A stretch of DNA of 64,000 bases from Eurosta solidaginis. Lineage: Eukaryota > Arthropoda > Insecta > Diptera > Tephritidae. Location of the stretch: contig NC_090323.1 of NCBI RefSeq assembly GCF_040869045.1, positions 38,868,066 to 38,932,065 on the forward strand, read 5' to 3'. Both the position numbers and the translations under genes were made by a program. Shown here piece by piece: positions 11,021-23,109 of this stretch (its first letter is position 1; each line of letters starts with the position of its first letter). Below the pieces are notes generated by a model, which was not told the DNA's origin, did not search any database, and was given only the letters and a program-made list of their open reading frames with translations.

Positions 11021-11226
11021 AAATTGGATTGTAGAACGTAAAAAATGAATACATAAATAAAGAATTCATAAGTAAAACTAAGAAAGATAGACCACTTCGG
11101 TTTGTTCCAATAGAAAGAGCGTTAAATTTACTATAAGAATCACTCAAAAAGAGAACAACGGTATTTTCGCACAATAGGTCCCTTTCATGATTCCAGATCA
11201 CATATGGGCAAATCCCAAAAACTTTT

Positions 11227-11376
11227 ACTTCTTTGGATACTCGGGTTTTACACACGGGCAAAAAACTTAAGGCCAGAAAAAAGTACAAGGACATTGAGTT
11301 TACTTCTTTGGATACTCGGGTTTTACACACGGGCAAAAAGCTTAAGGCCAGAAAAAAGTACAAGGACATTGAGTTT
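11227..11376 (+). repeat. 75-bp near-perfect tandem duplication
   Basis: Two head-to-tail copies of a 75-bp unit starting ACTTCTTTGGATACTCGGG at 11227 and 11302 differ at one base. The unit is 25 codons and stays open in two frames on the plus strand (for example 11233-11424), giving a repeated lysine-rich 25-residue peptide. I do not recognise it, and the surrounding DNA gives no splice or start context, so I list it as a repeat and not as a gene. Confidence 0.8.
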
Positions 11377-11606
11377 GACCTTTTGACTATCCGATCTGAT
11401 GATTTTAAAAATCAAGAAAGTTGATAGCAAGTTTTTGCAGAACTTCGAAACGTAAAAAACGCCGATTTTTACACTTTTCCAAGCGATACCCTTGATTTTT
11501 TTTTTTTTTTGAATTTTTTTGATAAAATTTTGAGGCATCGCTGAAACGCTATGGAATTTACATTGAATGTTGTTTTTGAGACGGAGATTCTAAAAGTATG
11601 AACAAA

Positions 11607-14600
11607 ACAAGTAAGGAAGGCTAAGTTCTGGTGTAACCGAACATTACATACTCAGTTGAGAGCTATGGAGACAAAATAAGGAAAATCACCATGTAGGAAA
11701 ATGAACCTAGGGTAACCCTGGAATGTGGTTGTATGACATGTGTATCAAATGGAAGGTATTAAAGAGTATTTTAAGAGAGAGTAGGCCATAGTTCTATGGA
11801 TGGACGCCATTTAGGGATATCGCCATAAAGGTGGACCAGGGCTGACTCTAGAATGTGTTTGTACGATATGGGTATCAAATGAAAGGTGATAATGAGTATT
11901 TTAAAAGGGAATGGGCTTTAGTTCTATAGGTGAACGCCTTTTCGAGAAATCACCATAAAGGTGGACCAGGGGTGACTCTAGAATATGTTTGTACGATATG
12001 GGTATCAAATGAAAGCTGTTAATGAATATTTTGAAAAGCAGTGATCCTTAGTTCCATAGGTGGACGCCGTTTCGAGATATCGCCATAAAGGTGGACCAGG
12101 GGTGTCTCTAGTTGTACGATATGGGAATCAAATGAAAGGTGTTACTGAGCATTTTAAGGGGGAGTGGGCATTAGGTCTATAGGTGCACGCCTTTTCGAAA
12201 TGTCGCCATTAGGGTGGGCCAGGGGTGACTCTAGAATGTGTTTGTATGATATGGGTATCAAATGAAAGATGGTAATGAGTATTTTAAAAGGGAGTAATCC
12301 TTAGTTCTATAGGTGGACGCCTTTTCGAGATATCGCCATAAAGGTGGACCAATAAATGTTTGTACGATATGGGTATCAAACGAAAGGTGCTACTGAGCAT
12401 TTTAAGAGGAAGTGGGCATGAGGTCTATAGGTGGACGCCTTTTCGAGGTATCGTCATTAGGGTGGGCCAGGGGTGACTCTAGAATGTGTTTGTACGATAT
12501 GGGTATCAAACGAAAGGTGTTACTGATCATTTTAAGATGGAGTGGGCATTAGGTCTATAGGTGGACGCCTTTTCGAGATATCGCCATTAGGGTGAGCCAG
12601 GGGTGACTCTAGAATGTTTGTACGATATGGGTATAAAACGAAAGGTGTTACTGAGCATTTTAAGAGGGAGTGGGCGTTAGGTCTATAGGTGGACGCCTTT
12701 TCGAGATACCGCCATTAGGGTGGGAAAGGGGTGACTCTAGAATGTTTTTGTACGATATGGGTATCAAATGAAAGGTGGTAATGAGTATTTTAAAAGGGAG
12801 TAATCCTTAGTTCTATAGGTGGACGCCTTTTCGAGATATCGCCATAAACGTGGACCAAGGGTGACTCTAGAATGTTTGTACGATATGGGTATCAAACGAA
12901 AGGTGTTACTGAGCATTTTAAGAGGGAGTGGGCATTAGGTCTATATGTGGACGCCTTTTCGAGATATCGCCATTAGGGTGGACCAGGGGTGACTCCAGAA
13001 TGTTTGTACGATATGGGTATCAAACGAAAGGTGTTACTGAGCATTTTAAGAGGGAGTGGGCATTAGGTCTATAGGTGGACGCCTTTTCGAGATATCGCCA
13101 TTAGGGTGGGCCAGGGGTGACTCTAGAATGTTTGTACGATATGGGTATCAAACGAAAGGTGTTACTGAGCATTTTAAGAGGGAGTGGACATTAGGTATAT
13201 AGGTGGACGCCTTTTCGAGATATCGCCATTAGGGTGGGCCAGGGTGATTCTAGAATGTGTTTGTACGATATGGATATCAAATTAAAAGTATTAATGAGGG
13301 TTTTAAAAGCGAGTGGCCCTTAGATGTATATGTGAAGGCGTTCTCGCGATATCGACCAAAATGTGGACCAGGTGATCCAGAAAATCATCTGTCGGGTACT
13401 GCTAATTTATTTATATATGCAATACCACTAACAGTATTCCTGCCAAGATTCCAAGGGCTGTTGATTTCGCCTTGTAGAACTTTTTCATTTTCTTCTACTT
13501 AATATGGTAGGTGTCACACCCATTTTACAAAGTTTTTTCCAAAGTTATATTTTGCGTCAATAAACCAATCCAGTTAACATGTTTCATCCCTTTTTTCGTA
13601 GTTGGTATAGAATTATAGCATTTTTTTCATTTTTCGTAATTTTCGATATCGATAAAGTGGGCGTGGTTATGGTCGGATTTCGGCCATTTTTATACCAAGA
13701 TAAAGTGAGTTCAGATAAGTACGTGGGCTAAGTTTAGTAAAGATATATCGGTTTTTGCTCAAGTTATTGTGTTAACGGCCGAGCGGAAGGACAGACGGTG
13801 GACTGTGTATAAAAACTGGGCGTGGCTTCCACCGATTTCGCCCATTTTCACAGAGAACAGTTACCGTCACAGAATCTATGCTCCTACCAAATTTGAGAAG
13901 GATTGGTAAATTTTTGTTCGACTTATGGCATTAAAAGTATTCTAGACAAACTAAATGAAAATGGGCGGAGCCACGCCCATTTTGAAATTTTCTTTTATTT
14001 TTGGATTTTGTTGCATCATATCATTACTGGAGTTGAATTTTGGCTTAATTTACTTATATACAGTAAAGATATTAACTTTTTTGTTAAAATTTGAATTTAA
14101 AAAAAAAATTTTTTAAAAAGTGGGCGTGTTCTTCATCCAATTTTGCTAATTTTTATATAGCGCATATATAGTAATAGTAGTAACGTTCCTGCCAAATTTC
14201 ATCATGATATCTTCAACGACTGCCAAATTACAGCTTGCAAAACTTTTAAATTACCTTCTTGTAAAAGTGGGCGGTGCCACGCCCATTGTCCAAAATCTTA
14301 CTAGTTTTCTATTCTGCGTCATAACGTCAACCCATCTACCAAGTTTCATAGCTTTAACCGCCTTTGGCAATGAATTATCGCATTTTTTCGGTTTTTCGAA
14401 ATTTTCGATATCGAAAAAGTGGGCGTGGTTATAGTCCGATATCGTTCATTTTAAATAGCGATCTGAGATGAGTGCTCAGGAACCTACATACCAAATTTCA
14501 TCAAGATACCTCAAAATTTACTCAAGTTATCGTGTTAACGGACGGACGGACGGACGGACGGACATGGCTCAATCAAATTTTTTTTCGATCCTGATTATTT

Positions 14601-14704
14601 TGATATATGGAAGTCTATATCTATCTCGATTCCTTTATATATGTACAACCAACCGTTATCCAATCAAACTTAATATACTCTGTGAGCTCTGCTCAACTGA
14701 GTAT
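11607..14704 (-). mobile_element. HINE-1 element, copy b (complete, reverse)
   Basis: Begins AACAAGTAAGGAAGGC and ends GCTCAACTGAGTATA, the full HINE-1 read backwards. It is nearly identical to copy d (45389-48993): translated stretches at 13257-13502 and 14204-14434 match 46833-46588 and 45886-45656 without change. It is about 507 bp shorter, equal to about four minisatellite units. Confidence 0.85.
11700..13390. repeat. HINE-1 minisatellite, about 13 units of 118-130 bp
   Basis: Same unit as in copy a on the opposite strand (GGTATCAAATGAAAGGTG, GGTGGACGCCTTTTCGAGAT, GGTGACTCTAGAATG). Unit length varies because of small deletions, unlike the invariant 130 bp of copy a. It shares private variants with the array at 46715-48890. 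Confidence 0.9.
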
Positions 14705-14997
14705 AATTAATGTGCCCCTCCAATATTCAAGACTATCATCAATCAAAGTAGCGATACTTTTTTTTGGCATTTTCAATATTGAAAGTTTTTGCTTATAGGT
14801 TTTTGAGGCAACTGAGTATTGAAATTTGGATTATGCACGATAATAGCATATCAGAGCTAAAAATACTTGGGATTTCAAATTCGATGTGCCCCTTTCAGTT
14901 TTGAAGGTAGAGGCAGAAAAGTGGAAGCACTTGGTAGCGTAAATTTTTTTCAGGAACATGTTTTTTGTGGGCACAGCTACAATTTTACTTTTATCAC

Positions 14998-15395
14998 TTC
15001 ATACCCGTTTGTTAATTTTTTCTCTACACCACAGTAGTATACCATCAATTGCCTCATCTTGGCATATTCACGCAAGGAAAGTTATTGATGTTTGTACATG
15101 GGGCAAATATACGAAATTTCCGACAAAAATTGGCAATCGTCAAAAAGTGTAGAAAAAAATTTTTTTTTAAACCAGGTTTTATTTAAAAGTAAATGAAAAG
15201 ACACACAAATTTGGTACAAATATTAAAAAAAAAATTTTGTTCTACACTTTTTGACGATTGCCAATTTTTGGCGAAAATTTCGTATATTTGCCCCATGTAC
15301 AAACATCAATAACTTTCCTTGCGGGAATATTCCAAGATGAGGCAATTGATGGTATACTACTGTGATGTAGAGAAAAAATTAACAAACGGGTATGA
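14998..15395. repeat. Long inverted repeat (about 155-bp arms)
   Basis: The left arm starts TTCATACCCGTTTGTTAATT at 14998 and the right arm ends with its complement near 15395. The arms are about 90 percent identical around a loop of about 85 bp. It would form a long hairpin. It is most likely a fold-back transposon; no ORF fits. Confidence 0.85.
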
Positions 15396-15412
15396 AATAT
15401 TTGACGTTTACC

Positions 15413-15870
15413 TGTTTTCATATTTTTGCCGATATCTCCAAAACCGGGTTTCGGGTATCAACAAAATTTTACCTAAATATACCCCACATACATATGTACA
15501 TCCTGATAAAATTTCAACACAATCGGTTAAGAAGTGTTTAAATAAGTAAAAAAATTTAAGGTTTTCCGGGTTTATATTTTTATCAATATCTCCAAAACCG
15601 GATCTCGGGTATTAAAACTTTTTTACCTAAACATACTTCGTTCACATATCTATAAGTTTCAAAATAATCGGTAGAAAGGTGTTTCAAAGTTTGCAGTAAA
15701 AAATATTTGGCGGTTATTCGGCTTTATATTTTTACCGATATCTACAAAACCGGGTCTCGTGTATCAAAAAAATTTTACATAGCTAACAGCTGCATATATT
15801 TCCATATTTTGTTAAAATTTCGATATAATCGGTACAGAAGTGTTGAAATAAATGTATATTTAACATTGCG
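15413..15870 (+). repeat. Three tandem units of about 152 bp
   Basis: Units at about 15413, 15563 and 15715 each contain TATTTTTRCCGATATCTCCAAAACCGG-like and ATTTTACCTAAA phrases and diverge by perhaps 25 percent. They lie directly beside the long inverted repeat and are probably part of the same element. Confidence 0.7.
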
Positions 15871-16823
15871 ACCTCAATTTATATATATTTTGCTCGATCT
15901 TTTGACTATATCTTTTTGGGCGATGCACTATAGCTCCAATTTACCCCCCAATGTTCCTAACAAAAGATATTTTCGTGATACCATGTTTCAAAAAAAATTT
16001 TTTTTTCTCCAAAAAAACCAAAGTTTGGTGGATTTCCCCATATATCGTTTTTCCATAACTTTTTGGTAATATTTCGATATCTTTTCCATAAACATACGAT
16101 AAATTTTTTCGACAATTAATCGATAACTATTTAAGAAAACTGTCTATAACCTTAGTTATAACACGTAGATAACAAATTGATAGCTCGCCTATACCTCGCC
16201 AATGACCCACCTACATCATACCGATAACTCGTCGTAAGTATTCGAAATAATCTATAAATTTTCGGTATAAAATCGATAAATTGACTTAAATTTTTTTCGT
16301 TGGCTACACTATAATTGCTGTTAGGGCTCGATATGCCACGCAATGTTGCGCCATTACTGAGTAAGCAGCGCCATTTTTTCCAAGGCGATTCTCATAGCAT
16401 CAGTTTTCTTAAAGCCTCATTGGAGCGCTTTAATTACCTCAGCGGTGTTAAGTTTGGAATATGCTTCCTCTGCTCGGTTACGTGCATCCATTACATAGGC
16501 GATATATTTGTGGTGTACTGTTATCACTAACACATCGAACCATATTTGTAACACCGAAAACAGGCATTGGGTACAAAAATGTTAAGGATGCTTAAACTTA
16601 TTTTCCTTTTTCAGGTTTCTCTAATATTTGTTGACCGTCATTTACATTTTGACATCAACGAAAGAGTATTGATAATATTCATAATTTATAGAATGGGAAA
16701 ATCAGTTGCTTTACGGCAAATGAATATGTCGCCAGATGAATTTTTCCAAAGAGATTTAATATACGCACATATGTAGAGGTAGCATACTTAAATACTTGTG
16801 CAGTTATGATGTATATATACATC
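15871..16823. other. Unassigned intergenic DNA
   Basis: Two open stretches (16315-16530 and 16567-16776, plus strand) lack recognisable motifs and start or splice context. A cluster of ATCGATAAC/TTATCGAT-like words occurs at 16080-16270. I see no convincing gene. Confidence 0.3.
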
Positions 16824-17441
16824 AGAGCGGGTCAAATTTTTTTCCATCAGGAGTATAGCAAAAACGTAATCTACAGATTATTCTAAGAAAAATTCATGAA
16901 GACACCAAAGTCCGATTTCGAGGATCCGATTTTTGCAAAATAGATATTTTGCCATATGAATGAAGGGTTTGGCCGAAAAATCTTCATAGCTTCTGATAGA
17001 ATTATAGGAAAAATATCATATTAGGCTTAATTTAAAGGTATTTTACGTACATTTCGGAACCTGTATTAATATCTATAGTGTTTTTGAATTTTAGTAGAGA
17101 TATCAGGCTTAAATTATGAGAAATTAGCCTAAAATGAACTTTTAACTACTATATTTTAATTTTTAACAAATTTCTTATGGAAACATTCTTTTTTAAAGCT
17201 AAAATAATTTCAGAACATTTCCAACAACTTTCATTCAGACAGTTTTTCTTTTTTCGAATTCGTTTAAGTGGAAAGAAATTTTCAAAAAAAACCTATGTTT
17301 TCAGGTAATAAGCAAAGAAAACACAATTTTTATAATTTTAATGTAATTTATTAAAAAAATTATATACTTACTTAGAATTGACCATTTTAACGTATTTTCA
17401 AAATAAAAGTAATGTTATTTTATTATTTTTTACAATCTTTC

Positions 17442-17714
17442 TTACTCTCCATTCGTGGTTCTTTTCACGACTTTCTGCTGTAACAGCCATAACACCTTCA
17501 CGTTTTTTTCTATAACACGTTTGGAAACAGATGTTAACAACTGTACATATCTTTCTGTTCCTTGTATATGCATTGGAATATTAAGATCATCTAGTGTTGG
17601 CTCATCATTCAGATCAATCATATCAGTATAATCTGAAGCACTAAAATTGATATTATATTTTTTGTAAACTCTGAGTTTAGTTGGATCAAGTATTTTTTCT
17701 CGATAGTATAACAT
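17442..17714 (-). pseudogene. C-terminal remnant of a transposon-associated protein
   Basis: A 90-residue open frame inside the long-TIR element. The second half contains IPMHIQGTERYVQLLTSVS preceded by an acidic DEPTLDDLN stretch. I recall a similar arrangement (an acidic EPP-like stretch followed by hTQxxERxVxLhT) at the C terminus of uncharacterised, probably transposase-like proteins in many arthropod genomes. That match is from memory and weak. The upstream sequence is interrupted by stops, so this would be a terminal fragment or last exon. No catalytic residues can be identified. It could instead be a chance ORF in AT-rich DNA, but the composition is ordered and protein-like. Confidence 0.35.
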
Positions 17715-17989
17715 TTTTGTTCATTGTTCTAATAAAAGAGTGTTACATTGTGATAGCAAGAAAAGGAGGTCCTAAATGTTCTTAACTATACAATCAAAAT
17801 TTAACACGCTTTTTATTAGAACAATTAGGACTGTGATATAAACTGTAAGATTTAATAATTTAGGTGTAAAATTTTAATGTTAAAAATTATAATTAGGTAC
17901 AATACGGAATTTTTTCGTCGCAGCCGAAAAAGCCTAATTATCGTTCAAGGTTACAATGAACTTATAAAGTGTTATATTTCTTTACAGTC

Positions 17990-18150
17990 AATTTATTTTT
18001 TACTTTTTAGTTAATTTTATTAACCAATAATAAAAGCTTATTTTTAAAAAAGTTTTTTCTTTAATTTTATTTTTTACTTTTTAATTCGTTTTATTAACAA
18101 GTAATAGAAGCTTGTTCTTAGAAAAGCTTTTTTCTTAAATTTAATTTAAA
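17990..18150. repeat. Two imperfect tandem units of about 78 bp
   Basis: TTATTTTTTACTTTTTA, TTTTATTAAC and AATARAAGCTT occur in the same order twice. It is AT-rich and lies inside the long-TIR element. Confidence 0.65.
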
Positions 18151-19188
18151 TATGAATTTTTTTTAATTTTTAGTAGGGTAAAATATTGTTTAAATTAGGT
18201 ATGTAATATTTACTTAGTTATTTGTAACGTTTCTCATCCTATCCATTTCTTTTAATGCATCAACATTACAAGGTTTCTTCGCAGCCAACTTCGAACAGTC
18301 AAGTTCTTCTGTTCGAGTGTTAACTAACTTAAAATCATATTTCATTGTGACTTTGCCTATGTCGCGTACAGTTTACAACTACTCATTGCAGATCTCTGCT
18401 CTGTTGCATCGCCAAAAATCTGTAAAACAAAATCAAGTGATAAGAAAAGTATGCACCAAAAAGTATGCAACATTAAGCGATAACAGCCTAACTTCTACGT
18501 TTGTTGCATACACAAACAAAGCAAAGCTACCTGCGTGCTTGAGGACTTAGGCTTTTATTCCCTTGTGAATACAAATCTTTACCGATAACCCTGTTATCGA
18601 TTAATTTATCGAATTCTCGGAAAGTAATATTGCATTGTCATCGGAGTTATACATGTGTGCAAAATTTTAGCTCAATCGGACACCGGAAGTGTATCAAATT
18701 TAACTTGCAAGATTTGATTACAGACAACAGCCAAGTGAAAGTAAATAAAAGCTTATAAAAAGCAAAAACTGTCTGAATGAAAGTTGTTGGAAATGTTCTG
18801 AACTTATTTTAGCTGTAAAGAAAAAAATGTTCCATACAAAACTTGTTAAAAATGGTAATGTATTATTTAAAAGTTTATTTTAGGCAAATTTCTCATACTT
18901 TAAGCCTGGTATCTCTACTAAAATTCAAAAACACTATAGATATTAATACATGTTCTGAAATGTACGTAAAATACCTTTAAAGTAAGCTTAATATGATATT
19001 TTTCCTATAATTCTATTTATCTAACCCTACACTCATATGGCAGAATATCTATTTTGCAAAAATCGGGACCTCGCAATCGGACTTAGAGCTATGGTGTTTT
19101 CAGCAATTTGTCTTAGAATCATCTCTAGATTACGTTTTTGCTATACTTCTGATGGAAAAAAATCCATTGATACAATTGGACCCGCTCT

Positions 19189-20250
19189 AATATACACATA
19201 TGCACATTTATGAGAATGTATGTATGTACTTGATTGAATTTTACGCTTATAAAATAAATTAGAGCTATCCAAGTTTTTCCACTTCAACGATCAACCAATG
19301 CATTAACTTTTTGCCCAGAAGCTGTGTTACTGCAATATGTGGCATGTAGATATATGTATGTAAATATATAGCATAGTCCAAATATATGCGTTAATTTATT
19401 TGCCACCACAGTTATGCCACACCAATACTGAAAGCCTTACGATTTGCTTACGGATATCTGAAATACGCACGCACTTTGCTGCTGCTACTGCTCGATGGGA
19501 AAAAGTAAGAAAAATTTTGAAAAAGCTTTGCTGCACTAGCAAAGCCATTTTTTTGTTACAACAACAAACAGCTACTACAATCCAGTTGCTCATATTTTGG
19601 AATTAATGTCCACATGAGACGCGTACGTTCCGGCCGATGCAATTAATTATGAAGCAAACTTGCCACACTGCCTGTGGCACAATTGCTGCAAGTGTTCGAT
19701 GCCGCACGTTGTGGCATGCAACAGCGACTGACAATTTTTTGGAATGCACAATTTTTTATACTTAAATGATTTATTTAGGGTTTTAGTGACTTCTATTTTC
19801 TATTATTTATAGTTGTGGATAATTTTTTTTTTATGACGCGCATGCGTACGCAGATTTGCACACAATCAAAGAAAACCTGTTGAAACTTTTTTTAAAGAAG
19901 TTATGATAGAAAAATTTCATGTTTTTTTTTTTTTTGAAATATTCACACAAACTCAATTCAGCTCGTACATCATAGCTGAGGTGATTTTAATACTGATATT
20001 TATTAACAAATTTAACACACGGAACTTGTTGCACCTTAACGCGTCCAATTTGAATCAAGTGAGAAAATAACATTGCATACAGTGGCAAGCGCTATGCCAC
20101 AATGACAGCGGGATATTTTAATCTAGCTCATGTTTTACGATTATTACGTTCGGGATTGGAAGTAGAAATTAATGATTTTTGGTGGAAGTGATAATAAACG
20201 AGATCTTTGCAGTTAACTGTCACCTCATTATAAGTGAAATGAGTATATAC
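19189..20250. other. Apparently single-copy intergenic DNA
   Basis: Composition is less repetitive than the neighbours, with GCTGCTGCTACTGCTC and TGTTGCATGC-type words common in fly non-coding DNA. Overlapping ORFs at 19396-19606 on both strands are in CTG-rich sequence and have no domain signature. No gene is called. Confidence 0.35.
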
Positions 20251-20525
20251 CGTCTGCTGAGTGGTATATCAGCATATCTCTGCTGCCGTTTCGAAAGTGC
20301 CCTATCTCAGAATAACGCCCTATCGGAGAATTCGTTTCATAATCGCTGCAGCTAAATCAAAATGTATTCAATTTAAGCTTGGATAGAGCTCTTTTGAAAC
20401 AAATATGTACTAAGTTAGGGCGCTCTTCAACCGAATTCTGAGATAGGGCGTTATTCAAACGTTTTCTGCGATAGGAAATTTACGAAGCGGTAGCTGAGAT
20501 AAGCTAATATTCCACTCAGCAGTCG
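20251..20525. mobile_element. MITE, CGACTGCTGAG family, 275 bp
   Basis: The left end CGTCTGCTGAGTGG and right end CCACTCAGCAGTCG are inverted repeats, with TATC/AATATT just inside. The interior has several copies of the phrase CCCTATCTCAGAA in both orientations. It is the best-preserved copy in the window. Confidence 0.85.
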
Positions 20526-20892
20526 ATATGTTATGACGATAAATCCACACTCTAACAGTACCGGCGAATATTTATACATATAGACAGCAGCGAACTGGAA
20601 AATAGTAGTGTCAATTTTTTTATCAAATTTTGTAAATTTAATTCTTCAAAATTTTATTTTCGTAAATTTTAGAAAAAACTTCATGAACTTTAGCCGTGTT
20701 TTTTTTTTTACATGTATATACATCTAAATTTGCGGGTAAAAAAAAAACATGCTTAACATCATTTAGATAATGTTTAGAATAAACATCTAGCAGCAATTAC
20801 TGAGGATTAGCGGCAGTGGCTAAATTATGGTTACAAAAGCGATTGTGCTTAATAGCGGAGACAAGCACCTTTGTTGGTCATAGTTAATAACC

Positions 20893-21006
20893 TATAGCTG
20901 AAGCAGTTGCGATGAGTCGTGGATAACTCTCTAACTAGGGTCGGTCAGCTATAGCTGAAGCGGTTACAATGAGTCGTGGATAACTCTCTAACTAGGGTCG
21001 GTGAGC
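20893..21006. repeat. 57-bp tandem duplication
   Basis: TATAGCTGAAGCAGTTGCGA at 20893 recurs with three or so changes at 20950. The two units are otherwise identical through AACTAGGGTCGGT. No coding context. Confidence 0.85.
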
Positions 21007-21709
21007 TACGGGGCGCACCGAAAACTCTGCTGGTAATGGTCTCCTTGTGTGGATGAATTATGGTCAATCGAGAACGTTCCGTGTCATCCAATACATATCA
21101 TAAAGGAAGCTATAATCTTTTTTTATAAATGGTTGCAATAGTTTTCATCTGCAAAATATATTCAATCCGTTGAGGAATAGCATCAAATAAGGAACATACA
21201 TTACTTGCCACCTTACTCAGAGAAATAAAGAACGTCCCGAAGAAGGCTAAATATTTTAAATTAACAAAAAAACAATGAAATTTAATCGTTGAAAGTTCAA
21301 AACAAATTTTTTATTTGTCTCTGAAAAAAATTTAATTTCAAAATAAGGCGAATCTATATATGTATGTACATATGTACATACATAAGGCAAGGCGAATTCA
21401 ATTCGAGATATTCAAGGCGAATTCAGTACCAGGTGTTGTTATCCCAACAGCTGACTGCTTCTTCTTGATTATTTTCCATACAACGCATTGTACAACAATA
21501 TGTCAGTTAATTGAAATCAATGAAAATTTTCTTTCGACTTGACATTCTTCTGCACGGCGAATTGGGCGAATTCGCTTTGCCATTACCTTGTATGGATTCG
21601 CCTTGAGAATTCATTGATACAGATAATATGGATTCACCGAGGTTCGCAGCGTGCTGGCTGCATTCAGTAATCTGTCAAGGAGATTGCTATACAAGGCCGG
21701 TATTATCAA

Positions 21710-22055
21710 TGGCGAACGAAGGAGTGAGGTGATGGCGTGCTAACTACGCCTACCGCACTACCGTTCTGGGCTCAAGCCCCGGGACAAGTAACATCGAAAT
21801 CTTAAGAAAAAGGTCATTTAAATAAGCATGAATTATTCTAATCGGTGCCACCACTCGGCAGTAGTTGGTAAACACTCCGAGTGTATTTATGACATGAAAA
21901 GCTTCTAAAAAAAATGTTCGTGGTCGGCATAAAACATGTAGGTCCCGTCCCGTTAAAATGTAGGAAAAAATTATGAAGCAGCACGACTCAATTTGAATGA
22001 GAAGTTCGGCCTTAATCTTCTCGGAATTATATCGCGCCTTGCGTACATTTTTTAA
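21710..22055 (+). mobile_element. tRNA-derived SINE (family A), diverged copy
   Basis: It has the tRNA-like head (GTGAGGTGATGGCGTGC as A-box region; CTGGGCTCAAGCCCCGGG as B-box region). The body phrases CACTCGGCAGTAGTTGG, GGCATAAAACATGTAGGTCCCG and TCTCGGAATTATATCGCGCC follow. It is older than the 57222-57590 copy. Confidence 0.75.
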
Positions 22056-23109
22056 TTTTTTTAGTGCCGCTTTGGGAGATACTAGAAATTCCTCTAGGCA
22101 GCGTAGTGCTCGATATTTTTACCAAAAAGCCAAAAGCGCCAAAGTAAATAACTGATTCACTGTGTCTGGCATAGTCGTATGACTATGTGATGGCACGAAC
22201 AAGTCTGTAAGTGGTATCTTCAGCTCTTTTGAGTAAAGAGTATGTGTTATACCATTTGTTAGTTCTATCATCGTAAAGTTTTGTCGCGGGCCTAATCTCG
22301 TTCACTAACCAAGCAAACAATATTCAAAAGCTGTCTTCTCAATATTTTATGATCTAAACGCGCGACTTAAAGTAGAAGACTAGAAAAACGCATATCAACT
22401 ATCACAAACTATGTAGTCCAATGCGTCCAATGTCTGTAGACGCCTTTTATTTGGTAAATCCAGCAATAACTGCTCATCATAAAATCAATGCCAATTAACC
22501 ACAGCGCACTCATTTTTTCCTCCAATTTCCATAGCTTGAACATTCACAAACCAAGGCAAATTGCATTCAAATGCAAATATTTGAAATTTGAGGAGGGAAA
22601 AAGTACAGCACAGACATAGCTATAAAGTTAACCAAATGCGATTTTATTGGCAATAAAAACAGAGAGAAATTGTACAAAAACCAGAAAGGATATGTATGAC
22701 ACACGCACAAACCTATTAAAAGATCGCGAATGGCAAAAAAAAAAAATAAATAAAAAAATTTGTTTAAGATAAAAGAAATAAACAAAGACAGGAGACAAAT
22801 GAAGAGGTTTTGGTTGGAAATTAACTATTAAATGTAAATGAAAAAATAAATCAAGAAGTAAAAAATCTGAAACGAAAGAAAAAACTTGTGGAAAAAAGTA
22901 ATTAAAAAGGCTTTCAGAGTAGCTTGGTAAAAGGACATAGGCGTATGTAAGGGGCGCATGGGTGGGGGTCTAGAAAAGAATGAGAGAGGAAAGGAGAGAC
23001 ATGTTCGAATCGAAAAACGAATTGTCTAGGAGTATAATTTAACGATCGATATAGTTGCAATATGCCCGGTTTTTCAGTACAAATTCAACTCAGTTTGTCA
23101 GTTGAAATA
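22056..23109. other. AT-rich intergenic DNA, no gene seen
   Basis: Mostly A/T runs (22730-22900) without start, splice or domain evidence. The 72-residue ORF at 22567-22785 (minus) is a hydrophobic run from T-rich sequence and is not considered real. Confidence 0.4.

Larger units (their letters stand above)
16824..19188. mobile_element. DNA transposon with about 440-bp terminal inverted repeats
   Basis: The left arm 16824-17275 starts AGAGCGGGTC; the right arm about 18765-19188 ends GACCCGCTCT. The arms align over most of their length with several small indels, for example GATGGAAAAAAAT, TACGTTTTTGCTATACT and CTGTCTGAATGAAAGTTGTTGG. About 1.5 kb of AT-rich interior includes one minus-strand ORF (17442-17714). 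No clean target duplication is visible, so the ends may be off by a few bases. The superfamily is not recognised. Confidence 0.75.

Noticed and set aside
13257..13502. 81-residue ORF, identical to the one at 46588-46833
   Set aside because: Identity reflects two copies of the same HINE-1 element; the frame crosses non-coding element sequence and part of a minisatellite unit.
16814..19198. Target-site duplication of the long-TIR element
   Set aside because: Flanks TATATACATC and AATATACACA look alike but do not match as a direct repeat, so none is claimed.
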